From positions 30,709-94,708 of the forward strand of contig JAFQBD010000012.1 of assembly GCA_017416795.1 (NCBI GenBank): a stretch of DNA of 64,000 nt. Direction: 5' to 3'. The stretch comes from Bacillota bacterium (lineage in GTDB: Bacteria; Bacillota; Clostridia; Peptostreptococcales; Anaerovoracaceae). Shown in pieces: positions 8,142 to 18,171 of the stretch. A program made the translations under genes and the position numbers. A model generated the notes under the pieces. It was given only the letters and a program-made list of their open reading frames with translations, was not told where the DNA came from and did no database searches. Every line of letters begins with the position of its first letter. Position 1 is the stretch's first letter.

Positions 8142-11100
8142 TTATTCGATGATATGACCTGTACAATCAGGATTAGGACATTTGTCATCGATGTTAAGTG
8201 GTGTGTTGCTTACAAATCTATTACAGTCTTCTCCGCAAACAGAACATTTGTAGATCGTTGTTATGATGGTAGGTGCTGTTGATGATTCTGTAGTAGTTGT
8301 TGTTGTAGCTGTAGTTGATGGCTCTGTAACCTTAGTTGCAGTACTCTTAGTCGACTTATCAAGTTTAACCTTTGAGTAAGTTCCCTTGATGTAGTATTCG
8401 CCGCCGACTATCTGCACGTTATCCGGCATATCTCCGAATGACTCATAAGGGAGGTCTGCACAAACCTGTCTCATTATTGTTGCCCAAGCATGAGCAGTAG
8501 TACCGGAACCTGAACTCATTTCGATGTTCACGTCATTACCCATCCAGATAGCTGCTGAGTACTGAGGTGTGAATCCTGCGAACCAGATATCGAAGTTGTC
8601 TGATGTAGTTCCTGTCTTGCCGCCTACAGGCTGTACTCCGATGGAAGCACCTGATGCGATACCCCTTGAAACTGTAGTTCTGAGGATATCTGTCATGATC
8701 CATGCAACACCTTCGTCATATACCTGTTTGCCTTCGGCCTTGTTTTCAAGGATTACTTCATCGTGTGAATCGAGCACCTTAGTATATGTGATAGGCTCGT
8801 TATATACTCCTCCGTTAGGGAAGGTAGCATAAGCTGCCGTAAGTTCAAGTGGTGAGATACCGCTTGTCATACCGCCGAGTGCCAGTGCAGCAGGGTTGAG
8901 GTCGTTTACTTCACCTTCTGTATCTACAGTAGTGATACCGTTCTTTTTCAGCATCTTAGCTGAATAGTCAGGACCGATCTGCTGATATACCTTAACGGCA
9001 CATACGTTTACAGACTGTTCTACAGCCTTTCTCAGATACATATCGCCTTTGTAACCGGAGTACCAGTTCTTAGGCCATACTTTGCCGCCGTAGGACATTT
9101 TAGCATCGTTGATAACACTTCCTGCAGTGATATATTTACCCCAGTCACTGCCTTCGCTTGTATCAAGTCTCATCTTCTTGCCGTCTTCATGGTATTCGTA
9201 ACTCATCTGAAGAGCAGGACCGTAAGCACCGATAGGCTTGATGGATGATCCCGGCTGTCTAGGATTAGTAGCACGGTTGAAGAGCTGTTTACCCTTAGTT
9301 TCTCTGCCGCCGATCATGGCTTTGATCTCGCCTGTTTCGTTTTCCATTATTACCATTGCACCCTGAGGCTGTCTTGTCTTCTGCTTCAGTGAGTAGTTGC
9401 CCTTTGAAACTACGAGACCGTCATCAGTCTTCTTGAAAAATTCAGGATATTCGGTGAAGAAGTCTCCTGAAACTACGCAGTCACCGTCATCGTTTATGGA
9501 CTTATATCCCTGAGGGATGCTGAGGGCGCCGCTTTCGATGAAGTAGAATATACCATCATCCTTAGTGTACATATTCTTGAATTCTATGCTGACATCAGGG
9601 GAGCCGTTGACTTCTACCTGATAGAGGTTGAGTCTCTTGCCTGATTTGATAGTTATGCCGCCGTCATCATTAGTAGTATATTCGCTTTTCCTGAGAGTGA
9701 ACTTATCATTATCATCGAAATAATGGGAATAAGCATATACCATGATGCTGCCTGTTTCAGGATTGAGCAGGTCGCCGTCGCTGTTAGTTCTGGCATAAGC
9801 TACGCCTGCGAAGTTACTGCTGTCCTTGAATTCTTTTTCAACGATCTTCTGGATATCGGAATCCATTGTTGAATAAATTTTCAGACCGCCGGTGTAGATC
9901 ATTGTTGCTGCTTCGGGTTCTGATATACCGTATTCTTCAGCGAGATCATCTGTAAGCTGACCTATAGCGTAGTCTGTGAAGTATGAAGTTGCTGATGCAT
10001 TGGCTGCATCGCTGACTTTCATGTGCTTCTTAAGATCTTCATTCAGTGCTTTATCAAGTTCTTCTGCTGTAATGAAACCTTCAGCTTCCATATTCTTCAG
10101 AACAAGATTACGTCTGTCGGTAGTCAGATCACCGTTATATACGAGGGTAGTAGTCTCATCGCTGTAAAGTACAGGAAGGGAACTGTCCGTTCCGCCATAC
10201 TGAACGAGAGCATATACGGCAGGAGACTGAGGAAGTGCAGCAAGTGATGCACATTCCAGGACATCCATTTTATTCGCATCCTTTGAGAAATATGACTGGG
10301 CAGCTGCCTCGATACCGTAGGAGTTGAATCCCAGGTAAATAGTGTTGAGGTAAGCTTCCATTATCTTTTCTTTCGGAAGGTTCTTTTCAAGAACTATAGT
10401 ACAGTACATTTCGGAAAGCTTACGTGAAAGGCTTCGCTGGCTCTTGATCTCTGCCAGGTAAACGTTTCTTGCAAGCTGCTGAGTAACAGTACTTGTACCG
10501 CTTATCTGTCCGCCGCCGAAAACGCTGTCAACGATAGCACCGCCCATTCTGATGAAGTTGAAGCCGTTATGCTTCCAGAACTTCTTATCTTCCAGAGCAA
10601 CGATAGCATTGACCATATCTTCAGGGATCTCGTCGTAGTCGATGATGGTTCTGTTACCGTCATCCATATAGAGGTTTTCGATTTCTCTTCCTTCAGAGTC
10701 ATAGATTATAGATCTCTGTGCCAGCATTGAATAGATATCATCTGTATCAACACGAGGTGCTGTTGCGAAGATAACACCTACGTAAATACCGATAGCCATC
10801 ACGAGAGCTAATCCTCCGAAAAGAATGATGCTGAATGGACCTGACTTTTTGCCGCCTGATCTTCCGCCGGATTTACCACTGCGGGAGCCGCCCTTTGAAG
10901 AACTTCTTTTCGCAATACTGCTTTTTAATGAGTCTACAGAAGCTGCAGCTTTCTTTTTGGAAGAACGTGAAGCCGTTGTTCTTGAAGATGCTGAAGCGTT
11001 GTCCTGACGTCTGTCGTAGCTGTCAGGATTTCTGCGTGCACTGCGCCTTTCTGGTTCTGTATGCCTTGGTGCAGAATATCTGGTAGTATCAGATTTTCTT

Positions 11101-11204
11101 GAAGAAGGGCGATTCTGGGCTGCTGCCTGTCTGTCGAATTCAGCGAAGAAATCGTCTATGTCATTGCGTCTGCTGTTGTAATTGTTATTATATTTGTCAG
11201 ACAA
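8142..11204 (-). CDS. Class A penicillin-binding protein (PBP1A type) with a C-terminal Cys motif
   Basis: Bifunctional peptidoglycan synthase. A basic, Ser/Arg/Lys-rich cytoplasmic tail (1-120) precedes one membrane helix (about 123-148). The GT51 glycosyltransferase shows EDKKFWKHNGFN (Glu205). The transpeptidase has SSIK (Ser653/Lys656), SVN (731-733) and KTG (863-865). At 1020 residues it is longer than the usual 700-900 because of an insert between the two domains and a Thr-rich tail. The tail ends in a cysteine module: Cys987, Cys990, Cys994, Cys1009, Cys1014. Translation starts at TTG (11204), eight bases after a strong AGGAGG; no in-frame ATG is nearby. It is transcribed alone from its own promoter, divergent from comEC. 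Confidence 0.93.
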   Translation of the reverse strand: MSDKYNNNYNSRRNDIDDFFAEFDRQAAAQNRPSSRKSDTTRYSAPRHTEPERRSARRNPDSYDRRQDNASASSRTTASRSSKKKAAASVDSLKSSIAKRSSSKGGSRSGKSGGRSGGKKSGPFSIILFGGLALVMAIGIYVGVIFATAPRVDTDDIYSMLAQRSIIYDSEGREIENLYMDDGNRTIIDYDEIPEDMVNAIVALEDKKFWKHNGFNFIRMGGAIVDSVFGGGQISGTSTVTQQLARNVYLAEIKSQRSLSRKLSEMYCTIVLEKNLPKEKIMEAYLNTIYLGFNSYGIEAAAQSYFSKDANKMDVLECASLAALPQSPAVYALVQYGGTDSSLPVLYSDETTTLVYNGDLTTDRRNLVLKNMEAEGFITAEELDKALNEDLKKHMKVSDAANASATSYFTDYAIGQLTDDLAEEYGISEPEAATMIYTGGLKIYSTMDSDIQKIVEKEFKDSSNFAGVAYARTNSDGDLLNPETGSIMVYAYSHYFDDNDKFTLRKSEYTTNDDGGITIKSGKRLNLYQVEVNGSPDVSIEFKNMYTKDDGIFYFIESGALSIPQGYKSINDDGDCVVSGDFFTEYPEFFKKTDDGLVVSKGNYSLKQKTRQPQGAMVIMENETGEIKAMIGGRETKGKQLFNRATNPRQPGSSIKPIGAYGPALQMSYEYHEDGKKMRLDTSEGSDWGKYITAGSVINDAKMSYGGKVWPKNWYSGYKGDMYLRKAVEQSVNVCAVKVYQQIGPDYSAKMLKKNGITTVDTEGEVNDLNPAALALGGMTSGISPLELTAAYATFPNGGVYNEPITYTKVLDSHDEVILENKAEGKQVYDEGVAWIMTDILRTTVSRGIASGASIGVQPVGGKTGTTSDNFDIWFAGFTPQYSAAIWMGNDVNIEMSSGSGTTAHAWATIMRQVCADLPYESFGDMPDNVQIVGGEYYIKGTYSKVKLDKSTKSTATKVTEPSTTATTTTTTESSTAPTIITTIYKCSVCGEDCNRFVSNTPLNIDDKCPNPDCTGHIIE

Positions 11205-11255
11205 TGTTTCTTCCTCCTAATTTACATAAAATAACTTAATCACATAATCTATATC

Positions 11256-11284
11256 ATTATAGCATCAATAAGGATAAAAGTAAA
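11256..11284 (-). promoter_or_regulatory. Sigma-A-type promoter of the PBP gene
   Basis: On the minus strand: -35 TTTACT (11284-11279), a 17-base spacer and a perfect -10 TATAAT (11261-11256), about 50 bases upstream of the TTG start. Confidence 0.6.
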
Positions 11285-11299
11285 AGGGATAAAAGAAGT

Positions 11300-11328
11300 T
11301 TGACAAAAACAACATAATGGAATAGAAT
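11300..11328 (+). promoter_or_regulatory. Sigma-A-type promoter of comEC
   Basis: A perfect -35 TTGACA (11300-11305), a 17-base spacer and -10 TAGAAT (11323-11328). Initiation near 11335 leaves a leader of only about ten bases, most of which is the SD AAAGGA. Confidence 0.75.
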
Positions 11329-11345
11329 GTATTAAAAGGAAATAA

Positions 11346-13763
11346 ATGGTTTGTTGCAGCCGGTGTGATAAAATGTTCAGAAGACCTATGATGTATATTA
11401 CATCTTTATTTGCTGCGACTATATTGATATCTTATTATTACAGTACTTATTTTGCTCTGCTGATCACTGTTGTCGTAGGGCTTTTTTTGTTTTCAAAATC
11501 AGTGTCTATAAAGGAAAATAAAGTTTCTCTTTTGATAGTTATATCTATGGTTTCCGGAGTTTTATGTTTCACTTTTGCTGATGCTGAAAAAAGTTTTTTT
11601 GAAGAAATGGATGGCAAGTCTTTAGAGGCTTCGTTTGTCGTTACTGAAATAGAGATAGTAGGGACTACAGATCTTTCGGGAAATGCTTCTGAGTATCTGC
11701 GTCTTACTGCAAGGCTGCATGTGATGGGAGACCACAAAGTAAAAAATAATGAAAAAGTGATCATAAAATATTACGGATATCTGTGTGAAGATACCATCGT
11801 TCCGGGCTCTTTCGTAAGTGTAAGCGGAACGGTTGAGTCGCCTGCAGGCAGGCGAAATCCCGGATGCTTCGACTATGCGTTGTATCTGAGATCATTAGGC
11901 ATCAGTTATATAGTGACAGCAGATGAAATAGTCGTCGATAAGGGGGCCGATAACAGGCCTTTAGCCGGATCGTTTGCAGCTGAAATTTGTGGGTATCTTT
12001 ATCGCTTGAAAGAAGAATATATTGCCAAGGTAGAAGAATATGCAGGTCCGAAAACAGCCGGGATAATGAAGGCAGTATTGTTCGGTGATACGGGAGAGCT
12101 GGACGAAGATGTGCTTGATGCATTCAGGAAGAACGGGACTGCACATGTGATGGCTGTAAGCGGACTTCATGTGGGGTTGATTTACGGATCTTTACGTTTA
12201 TTATGGAGATGGAAAAAAGGCAAGCTGTTTTTGTTGCTAAACGTGTTGTTCTTTCTGGCATATATGGTCCTTGCATCTTTTTCTCCATCAGTAGTAAGGG
12301 CAGTCATCATGGTCTGGATGCATATTATTGCCGACATCACAAACAGGCGATATGATATGGCTTCTGCAGCATTTTTTACGGCATTGGTCATGCTTATAAA
12401 AGAGCCAATGTATATATTCAATACGGGTTTCCAAATGTCGTTTCTTGCGGTCCTCACATTATCATTGATGGTGCCGCTGATAAAGCGGTTTTACAGCGGC
12501 ATCTTTCTTGTGAGTATCGCAGTACAGGCCGGTCTTACACCATATATCGCATATGTTTTTAATTACATTTCTCTCGCTTCGGTATTTGTTAACGTCCCGA
12601 TAATAACATTGATCGGAATGATTGTTCCGATCGGCATGTGCAATATGATGATGATGGTGATCATAGAACCTTTGGGTGAACTATTATCAAAAATTCTGGG
12701 CGGTCTATGTATGATGCTGATAGAGCTGAATGACATGACTTGTATAGAGGGACTGACTGTTTTTGATGTAAGAAGTCCTGCTGTTATTTTGATCGCGGCA
12801 TATTACCTCATTCTGATGACATTCGTATCTGAAGACGGCAGGATAATGTTAATGAGAAAGAAGACAAAGCTTATAAAAACAATGGTTTGTGCCGTTGCGG
12901 CAGCATCTATCATGTTCAGCATAGCTGCAGGAAATAACTTCAAAACCGACGATATCGTATTTGTAGATGTAGGTCAGGGCGACTGTATACATATAAGAGC
13001 TGATGAGGATATTATCGGCAGGCAGAACAACTATTTGTTCGACGGTGGAGGAAGCATAAGCTATGAAGTGGGTAAGAAAACATTGAAACCTTATCTGTTG
13101 AAAAACGGTGCAAAAAAAATCGATGGAGCCTTCGTGACACATCTTCATACAGATCACTATAAAGGTATAGCTGAATTGTGTCGCGAAGGGATGATAGAAC
13201 GGCTATATGTATTTGAAGGGTATAAGGTTAAGGAGAATCAGATATTGGAAGATACAGGCTTATCGGAGGACCGGATAACTTATCTTCATGCAGGTCAAAG
13301 AGTGGCGATGGGACGGGATGTATATGCAGATATATTATGGCCGGAAGCCTCTGGTGACAGGGAATATGAGAGGATGACTGCTGATGAGGAAGATGAAAAC
13401 GACCTATGCCTTATCATGAAAATAACGGTAAAAGGCAGTTCGCTTATAGTGACAGGAGATGTAGATTCAGCATGTCTCGACAGCCTTGCAGAGAGATATG
13501 GGGAATCTTTGGATACAGACATCCTCAAGGCAGCCCATCACGGCAGCAAGTACAGCGATAGTGCGGCCTTTGCAGAAGCGGCGAAGCCGAAGTATGCAGT
13601 GTTTCAGGTGGGAAAGAATAATTTCGGTCATCCTGACCAAGGAGTTATTGAAAATTTCAGACAAAAAGGTATAATGATATATAGGAATGATTTAGACGGT
13701 GCAGTTGCTTTTGATATAGGCAGAAAAGGCTCGATCAGAGTCAGGACCGTAAAAGGAGAATGA
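11346..13763 (+). CDS. comEC: ComEC/Rec2 competence protein (DNA uptake channel)
   Basis: Large membrane protein expected to pass single-stranded DNA across the cytoplasmic membrane. It has an N-terminal membrane region with an OB-like extracellular domain. The competence domain carries the HVMAVSGLHVGLIYG signature and many transmembrane helices, and the C-terminal metallo-beta-lactamase-like domain has THLHTDHYKGI and AAHHGSKYSDS. Length 805 is in the usual 700-800 range, so it looks intact. ATG 11346 has an AAAGGA SD six bases away; an in-frame ATG at 11373 is a weaker alternative. holA follows four bases later, an arrangement common in Firmicutes. Confidence 0.93.
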   Translation: MVCCSRCDKMFRRPMMYITSLFAATILISYYYSTYFALLITVVVGLFLFSKSVSIKENKVSLLIVISMVSGVLCFTFADAEKSFFEEMDGKSLEASFVVTEIEIVGTTDLSGNASEYLRLTARLHVMGDHKVKNNEKVIIKYYGYLCEDTIVPGSFVSVSGTVESPAGRRNPGCFDYALYLRSLGISYIVTADEIVVDKGADNRPLAGSFAAEICGYLYRLKEEYIAKVEEYAGPKTAGIMKAVLFGDTGELDEDVLDAFRKNGTAHVMAVSGLHVGLIYGSLRLLWRWKKGKLFLLLNVLFFLAYMVLASFSPSVVRAVIMVWMHIIADITNRRYDMASAAFFTALVMLIKEPMYIFNTGFQMSFLAVLTLSLMVPLIKRFYSGIFLVSIAVQAGLTPYIAYVFNYISLASVFVNVPIITLIGMIVPIGMCNMMMMVIIEPLGELLSKILGGLCMMLIELNDMTCIEGLTVFDVRSPAVILIAAYYLILMTFVSEDGRIMLMRKKTKLIKTMVCAVAAASIMFSIAAGNNFKTDDIVFVDVGQGDCIHIRADEDIIGRQNNYLFDGGGSISYEVGKKTLKPYLLKNGAKKIDGAFVTHLHTDHYKGIAELCREGMIERLYVFEGYKVKENQILEDTGLSEDRITYLHAGQRVAMGRDVYADILWPEASGDREYERMTADEEDENDLCLIMKITVKGSSLIVTGDVDSACLDSLAERYGESLDTDILKAAHHGSKYSDSAAFAEAAKPKYAVFQVGKNNFGHPDQGVIENFRQKGIMIYRNDLDGAVAFDIGRKGSIRVRTVKGE

Positions 13764-13767
13764 GCGT

Positions 13768-14838
13768 TTGGCAGCAGAGTTTTATAAGGAAAAAGAGCAT
13801 GCATTCATAACGATAGGAAAAGACATTAAGGAGGGGAATATTCCCCGCCTTGTTTTACTGTGTGGGAAAGAAGATTATCTGATCCGATTCTATGCAGATA
13901 TGCTTATAAAAAAGTATGTTTCTGACGCCTGCAGGCCAATAGATCTCGTTACTTTGGAGGGCGATTTCCTCTCGTTGGATAAGGTAAAAGAAAGCCTTGA
14001 AACCGTTAGCTTGATGTCTGAGAGAAAGGTGGTTTTCTTACCTGAATTCACACCTGCCGCAGGCAAGGCGATCAAAGGATTCAGTGAGACGGACGTAAAA
14101 GGGCTGATAGATTATTTCAAGGATATACCTGAAGGGGCGATGCTGCTGATAACGGCATCTGAGATCGATGAAGCCAAGGCCAAGAAAAACAAGGTGCGTA
14201 CTGCGGTGGAAAAGCATGGGAAAGTCTACGATTTCCAGGCTTTGAACGATAGTCAGCTTCAGAATTTTATCGAGAAAAGATTCAGGGGCGCAGGGAAGAT
14301 GTATTCGCCGTCGACTATAAGGCTGATAATGTCGGAGAGCGGATATGGCAATAAGGCGATAGATTACAGCCTCTATAATCTGGAGAATGATCTGAGGAAG
14401 ATCATTGCTCACAGCGGATCTGAAGGACAGATAACTCCCGAAGATGTTAAGGAAGTCCTTGCGTCAAATCCCGAAAATAACGTGTTTGCCATGCTGGATG
14501 CCATAGGAAGGAACAGGAAAGATGAAGCCTTCAGATTGCTGCATAATCTTCTTCAGGCAGGCACACCTGTATTCAATCTTTTGAGATTGATAACGGGTCA
14601 GTTAGAACTAATACTGACTGTCAAAGAAATGAGAGAAGAGGGCATGACTCCTGCACAGATGCAGAAAGCTCTTGGTATCCATCAGTTCAGGATAAAAAAA
14701 GCGATGGCTGTCACCGGGCAATATTCAATGAAAGATCTGAGAGCTGCACTTTGCGCAGCGTATGAAGTTGATGAGAATATCAAGACAGGCTTGCTGGATG
14801 GTCAGCTGGCACTGGAGTATTTTATAGCAGGATTATAG
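13768..14838 (+). CDS. holA: DNA polymerase III subunit delta
   Basis: Clamp-loader delta subunit, which opens the beta sliding clamp. The N-terminal region (LVLLCGKEDYLIRFYADML) and the C-terminal helical collar (FRLLHNLLQAGTPVFNLLRLITGQ) match the family, and 356 residues is near the usual 340-350. The start is TTG at 13768, about ten bases after AAAAGGAG. The only nearby ATG (13760) is out of frame. The four-base gap to comEC indicates co-transcription. Confidence 0.92.
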   Translation: MAAEFYKEKEHAFITIGKDIKEGNIPRLVLLCGKEDYLIRFYADMLIKKYVSDACRPIDLVTLEGDFLSLDKVKESLETVSLMSERKVVFLPEFTPAAGKAIKGFSETDVKGLIDYFKDIPEGAMLLITASEIDEAKAKKNKVRTAVEKHGKVYDFQALNDSQLQNFIEKRFRGAGKMYSPSTIRLIMSESGYGNKAIDYSLYNLENDLRKIIAHSGSEGQITPEDVKEVLASNPENNVFAMLDAIGRNRKDEAFRLLHNLLQAGTPVFNLLRLITGQLELILTVKEMREEGMTPAQMQKALGIHQFRIKKAMAVTGQYSMKDLRAALCAAYEVDENIKTGLLDGQLALEYFIAGL

Positions 14839-14869
14839 TTAAAATTTTGACTTTAAGGAGAAGTGACAC

Positions 14870-15757
14870 ATGAAAACACAATTAAAAGCAGACTTGATGC
14901 TGGTGCTGGTAACATTATGCTGGGGTGTTTCATATTACATGATAGATCTATGTCTTGTTGAGATGGGGACGTTCAATCTCAATGCGTTCAGATTTTTAGG
15001 AGCTTTCATAATAGCGGCGATATTCACATTCCCTAAGCTCAAAGGAGTCAATAAGGAAACACTGAAGTATGCGTTTTTCATAGGATTCTCGCTGGTATTC
15101 GTTTATATAGGCGCAACGTTCGGAGTTATGTACACAAGCTTATCGAATTCAGGATTCCTGTGTGCTTTATCAGTAGTATTCACTCCGCTGTTAGGCATCA
15201 TAATATTCAAGCAGAGACCTGACAAAAAGATGGTGATCATCGTACTCGTCTGTCTCGTCGGCATCGCTCTCATGAGCCTTAATGAACAGCTGAAACCTGC
15301 ACTTGGCGACATATTTTGTCTGATGTGTGCTTTTGCATATGCGATAGATCTGCTGATAACAGAAAAGGCTGTTGCCAAGGAAGAAGTCAATGCATTCCAG
15401 CTCGGTGTTTTCCAGCTGGGATTCACAGGTATGTTCATGCTCATACTTTCATTTATTTTCGAAGATCCTTGTCTGCCGTCCAGCGGTATAGTTTGGGGTT
15501 CGGCACTGTTTTTGGCAGTGTTCTGCACAGGCGTTGCATTTATCGTGCAGACTATCGCACAGCAGTATACTTCCGCGACACACGTTGGTGTCATCTTCAC
15601 GCTGGAACCTGTATTTGCCGGCATCGTAGCTTTCGCACTTGCCGGAGAGATACTTCTGCCAAGGGCGTACTTCGGTGCATTCCTGCTGCTGGCCAGCCTG
15701 ATCATAATGGAGATAGATGTGAAGGAACTTTTGAATAAAATAAAGAAAAAGAAATAG
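14870..15757 (+). CDS. DMT superfamily (EamA) transporter
   Basis: Drug/metabolite transporter with about ten transmembrane helices in two EamA repeats. The first repeat opens with LMLVLVTLCWGVSYYMID and the second with DIFCLMCAFAYAIDLL, followed by FTLEPVFAGIVAFALAGE. Length 295 is typical. The SD AAGGAG is well placed before the ATG. Family members export amino acids or other small metabolites; the substrate cannot be told. It may be read through from holA (31-base gap), with no terminator between them. Confidence 0.88.
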   Translation: MKTQLKADLMLVLVTLCWGVSYYMIDLCLVEMGTFNLNAFRFLGAFIIAAIFTFPKLKGVNKETLKYAFFIGFSLVFVYIGATFGVMYTSLSNSGFLCALSVVFTPLLGIIIFKQRPDKKMVIIVLVCLVGIALMSLNEQLKPALGDIFCLMCAFAYAIDLLITEKAVAKEEVNAFQLGVFQLGFTGMFMLILSFIFEDPCLPSSGIVWGSALFLAVFCTGVAFIVQTIAQQYTSATHVGVIFTLEPVFAGIVAFALAGEILLPRAYFGAFLLLASLIIMEIDVKELLNKIKKKK

Positions 15758-15796
15758 AGTTTTCTGACAATATCGTGTTGATTTATAAACACGTAT

Positions 15797-15825
15797 TTGA
15801 TAAAATTTATCTATTGCAATATTGT
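15797..15825 (+). promoter_or_regulatory. Probable promoter of the NuoE/NuoF/flavin complex operon
   Basis: -35 TTGATA (15797-15802), a 17-base spacer and -10 TATTGT (15820-15825), 44 bases upstream of the first start codon. The -10 is a weak match. Confidence 0.4.
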
Positions 15826-15868
15826 GTATAAAAATGAATGAGAATTTAAGGAAGTAGGAGGATTTAAC

Positions 15869-16393
15869 ATGAGTGAAAAAGGTTGTAACTGTGGTTGCAA
15901 TTGTCAGGAAAACAGAGCTGCTCAATTCGCAGATCTGGCGCCTGTTCTTGAACAGTATGCCAAGGTTCCCGGCAGTTTGATCACTATCCTGCAGAAAACC
16001 CAGGATATCTATGGTTATCTTTCAATGGATGCCATCAATTACATTTCAGAAATGACAGGAATAAAACCGGCTAAGATCTATGGGGTAGCTACATTCTATG
16101 CTCAGTTCAGATTAAAGCCTGTAGGTAAGAACCTGATCATGTTATGTCAGGGTACTGCATGCCACGTTAACGGTTCAGAAGCCATCGAAGAAGCTATAAG
16201 TGAACATCTGGCGATCAAGGATGGAGAGACTACCGAAGATGGTATTTTCACACTGAACAATGTAGCTTGTCTCGGATGCTGCTCACTGGCACCTGTAATG
16301 ATGGTGAAGAATGCAGACGGAGATGAAACTTATGGTAATCTCACCAAGGATTCAGTTAAGAAGATCCTTGATGAAATCAGAGAAAGAGCATAG
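15869..16393 (+). CDS. NuoE/HymA-like [2Fe-2S] subunit
   Basis: Thioredoxin-fold [2Fe-2S] subunit of complex-I-type and electron-bifurcating oxidoreductases. Cluster ligands lie in CQGTACHVNG and NVACLGCCSLAPV. Length 174 is typical. A short Cys-rich leader (MSEKGCNCGCNC) precedes the domain. The SD AGGAGG is well spaced. It is the first of three genes separated by 11 and 18 bases that encode NuoE-like, NuoF-like and flavin/Fe-S subunits. No [FeFe]-hydrogenase catalytic subunit is adjacent, so the complex is probably a transhydrogenase or another NAD(P)-linked bifurcating enzyme rather than a hydrogenase. Confidence 0.92.
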   Translation: MSEKGCNCGCNCQENRAAQFADLAPVLEQYAKVPGSLITILQKTQDIYGYLSMDAINYISEMTGIKPAKIYGVATFYAQFRLKPVGKNLIMLCQGTACHVNGSEAIEEAISEHLAIKDGETTEDGIFTLNNVACLGCCSLAPVMMVKNADGDETYGNLTKDSVKKILDEIRERA

Positions 16394-16404
16394 GAGGTGA
16401 CCAC

Positions 16405-18153
16405 ATGAAAGTAGTAATCGGACAGGGCAGCTGCGGTGTGGCCACAGGTGCTAAGAAAACTGCTGCAGAATTCGAAAGACTCATCGCAGAAAAGAATCTG
16501 GATGTAGCAGTAGATATCACAGGTTGTGTAGGAACTTGTTATCTTGAACCTATCGTTGACGTATATGAAGACAACGGTGAAATGACAAGATATGTCAAAG
16601 TACAGCCTGATAAAGTCGAAAAGATCGTTGAAGAACATCTCGTAGGCGGCAATGCTTTCGCAGAACAGGCTATCTCAGAAGAAGATAAGCAGTTCGTAGA
16701 AAAGCAGCAGAGAGTTGTATTAAGAAACTGCGGTGTCATCAATCCTGAAGATATCGAAGAATACATAGCAGTAGATGGCTACAAGGCTATCGAAAAAGTT
16801 CTGAAGGAAATGAAGCCTGAAGAAGTTATCGAAGAAATCAAAGTTTCAGGTCTGAGAGGAAGAGGCGGTGCCGGATTCCCTACATGGTTCAAGTGGAATG
16901 CATGTAAAGCAAGTCCGGGAACTGAAAAGTATCTCGTATGTAATGCCGACGAAGGTGACCCGGGTGCATTCATGGACAGATCAGTCCTGGAAGGTGACCC
17001 TCATTCACTGATCGAAGGTATGATCATCGGCGGATATGCTATGGGAGCTACTCAGGGCGTTATCTACTGTCGTGCCGAATATCCTCTGGCAATCAAGAGA
17101 CTTGAGATCGCTATGGCACAGGCAAGAGAAAAAGGCTTCCTGGGCAAGGACATCTTCGGAAGCGGATTTGACTTTGACATCTATATCAAGGCAGGTGCCG
17201 GCGCATTCGTATGCGGTGAAGAAACTGCATTGATCGCATCCTTGGAAGGCGAAAGAGGTATGCCTAGACTTAAGCCTCCTTTCCCTGCAGCTAAGGGATT
17301 CTGGCAGAAGCCTACAGATATCAACAACGTAGAAACTCTGGCAAACGTGCCATGGATCATTTATAACGGCGGTGCTGCTTTCGGTGCTATGGGTACTGAG
17401 AAGTCAAAGGGTACTAAGGTATTCGCTCTCGCAGGAAAGATCAAGAAGGGCGGACTCGTTGAAGTTCCTATGGGAATGACTCTCAGAGAAGTTCTCTACG
17501 GAATCGGCGGCGGTATCAAGAATGATAAGGAATTTAAGGCTGTTCAGATGGGCGGACCATCAGGCGGATGTATTCCTGCGTCACTTATCGACACACCTGT
17601 TACTTATGAAGATATCAATAAGACAGGTGCTATCGTAGGTTCCGGCGGTATGATCGTAATGGATGAAGATACTTGCATGGTAGATATGGCAAGATACTTC
17701 CTTAACTTCACAAGAGATGAATCATGCGGTAAGTGTAACTACTGCCGTATCGGTACTAAGAGAATGCTTGAGATCCTCGAAAGGATCACTGAAGGAAAGG
17801 GCAAGGACGGAGATATCGAACTGCTGGAAGAACTGGCTATGAAGATCAAAGACGGTTCAATGTGCGGACTTGGTCAGACTGCTCCAAACCCTGTACTGAC
17901 AACTATCAAGTACTTCAGAAATGAATATGAAGATCATATCTATAATAAGAAGTGTACTGCAGGCTCATGTAAAGCTCTCGTTACTTACAGCATCAATGAT
18001 GACTGTAAGGGATGTACACTTTGCTCCAGACACTGTCCTGTTGATGCTATCTCAGGCAGCGTAAAGGAAAAGCACGTTATCGATCCTGAAAAATGTATCA
18101 AATGCGGTAAGTGCCTCGACACTTGTAAGTTTGGTGCAATAGACAAGAAATAA
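16405..18153 (+). CDS. NuoF/HymB-like NADH-binding flavoprotein subunit
   Basis: NADH- and FMN-binding electron-entry subunit. Domains in order: an N-terminal thioredoxin-like [2Fe-2S] domain (Cys10 and the GCVGTC segment), the FMN/NAD core with GLRGRGGAGFPTWFK and CGEETALIASLEGERG, the N3-type cluster motif ESCGKCNYC, and a C-terminal bacterial ferredoxin with CKGCTLCSRHC and CIKCGKCLDTC. Length 582 and this order match HymB/HndC/HydB/StnB proteins of anaerobes rather than respiratory NuoF. Codon use is highly biased (GAA, AAG, GGT), suggesting strong expression. Confidence 0.95.
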   Translation: MKVVIGQGSCGVATGAKKTAAEFERLIAEKNLDVAVDITGCVGTCYLEPIVDVYEDNGEMTRYVKVQPDKVEKIVEEHLVGGNAFAEQAISEEDKQFVEKQQRVVLRNCGVINPEDIEEYIAVDGYKAIEKVLKEMKPEEVIEEIKVSGLRGRGGAGFPTWFKWNACKASPGTEKYLVCNADEGDPGAFMDRSVLEGDPHSLIEGMIIGGYAMGATQGVIYCRAEYPLAIKRLEIAMAQAREKGFLGKDIFGSGFDFDIYIKAGAGAFVCGEETALIASLEGERGMPRLKPPFPAAKGFWQKPTDINNVETLANVPWIIYNGGAAFGAMGTEKSKGTKVFALAGKIKKGGLVEVPMGMTLREVLYGIGGGIKNDKEFKAVQMGGPSGGCIPASLIDTPVTYEDINKTGAIVGSGGMIVMDEDTCMVDMARYFLNFTRDESCGKCNYCRIGTKRMLEILERITEGKGKDGDIELLEELAMKIKDGSMCGLGQTAPNPVLTTIKYFRNEYEDHIYNKKCTAGSCKALVTYSINDDCKGCTLCSRHCPVDAISGSVKEKHVIDPEKCIKCGKCLDTCKFGAIDKK

Positions 18154-18171
18154 GAGGGAGGAGGAAGCAAA

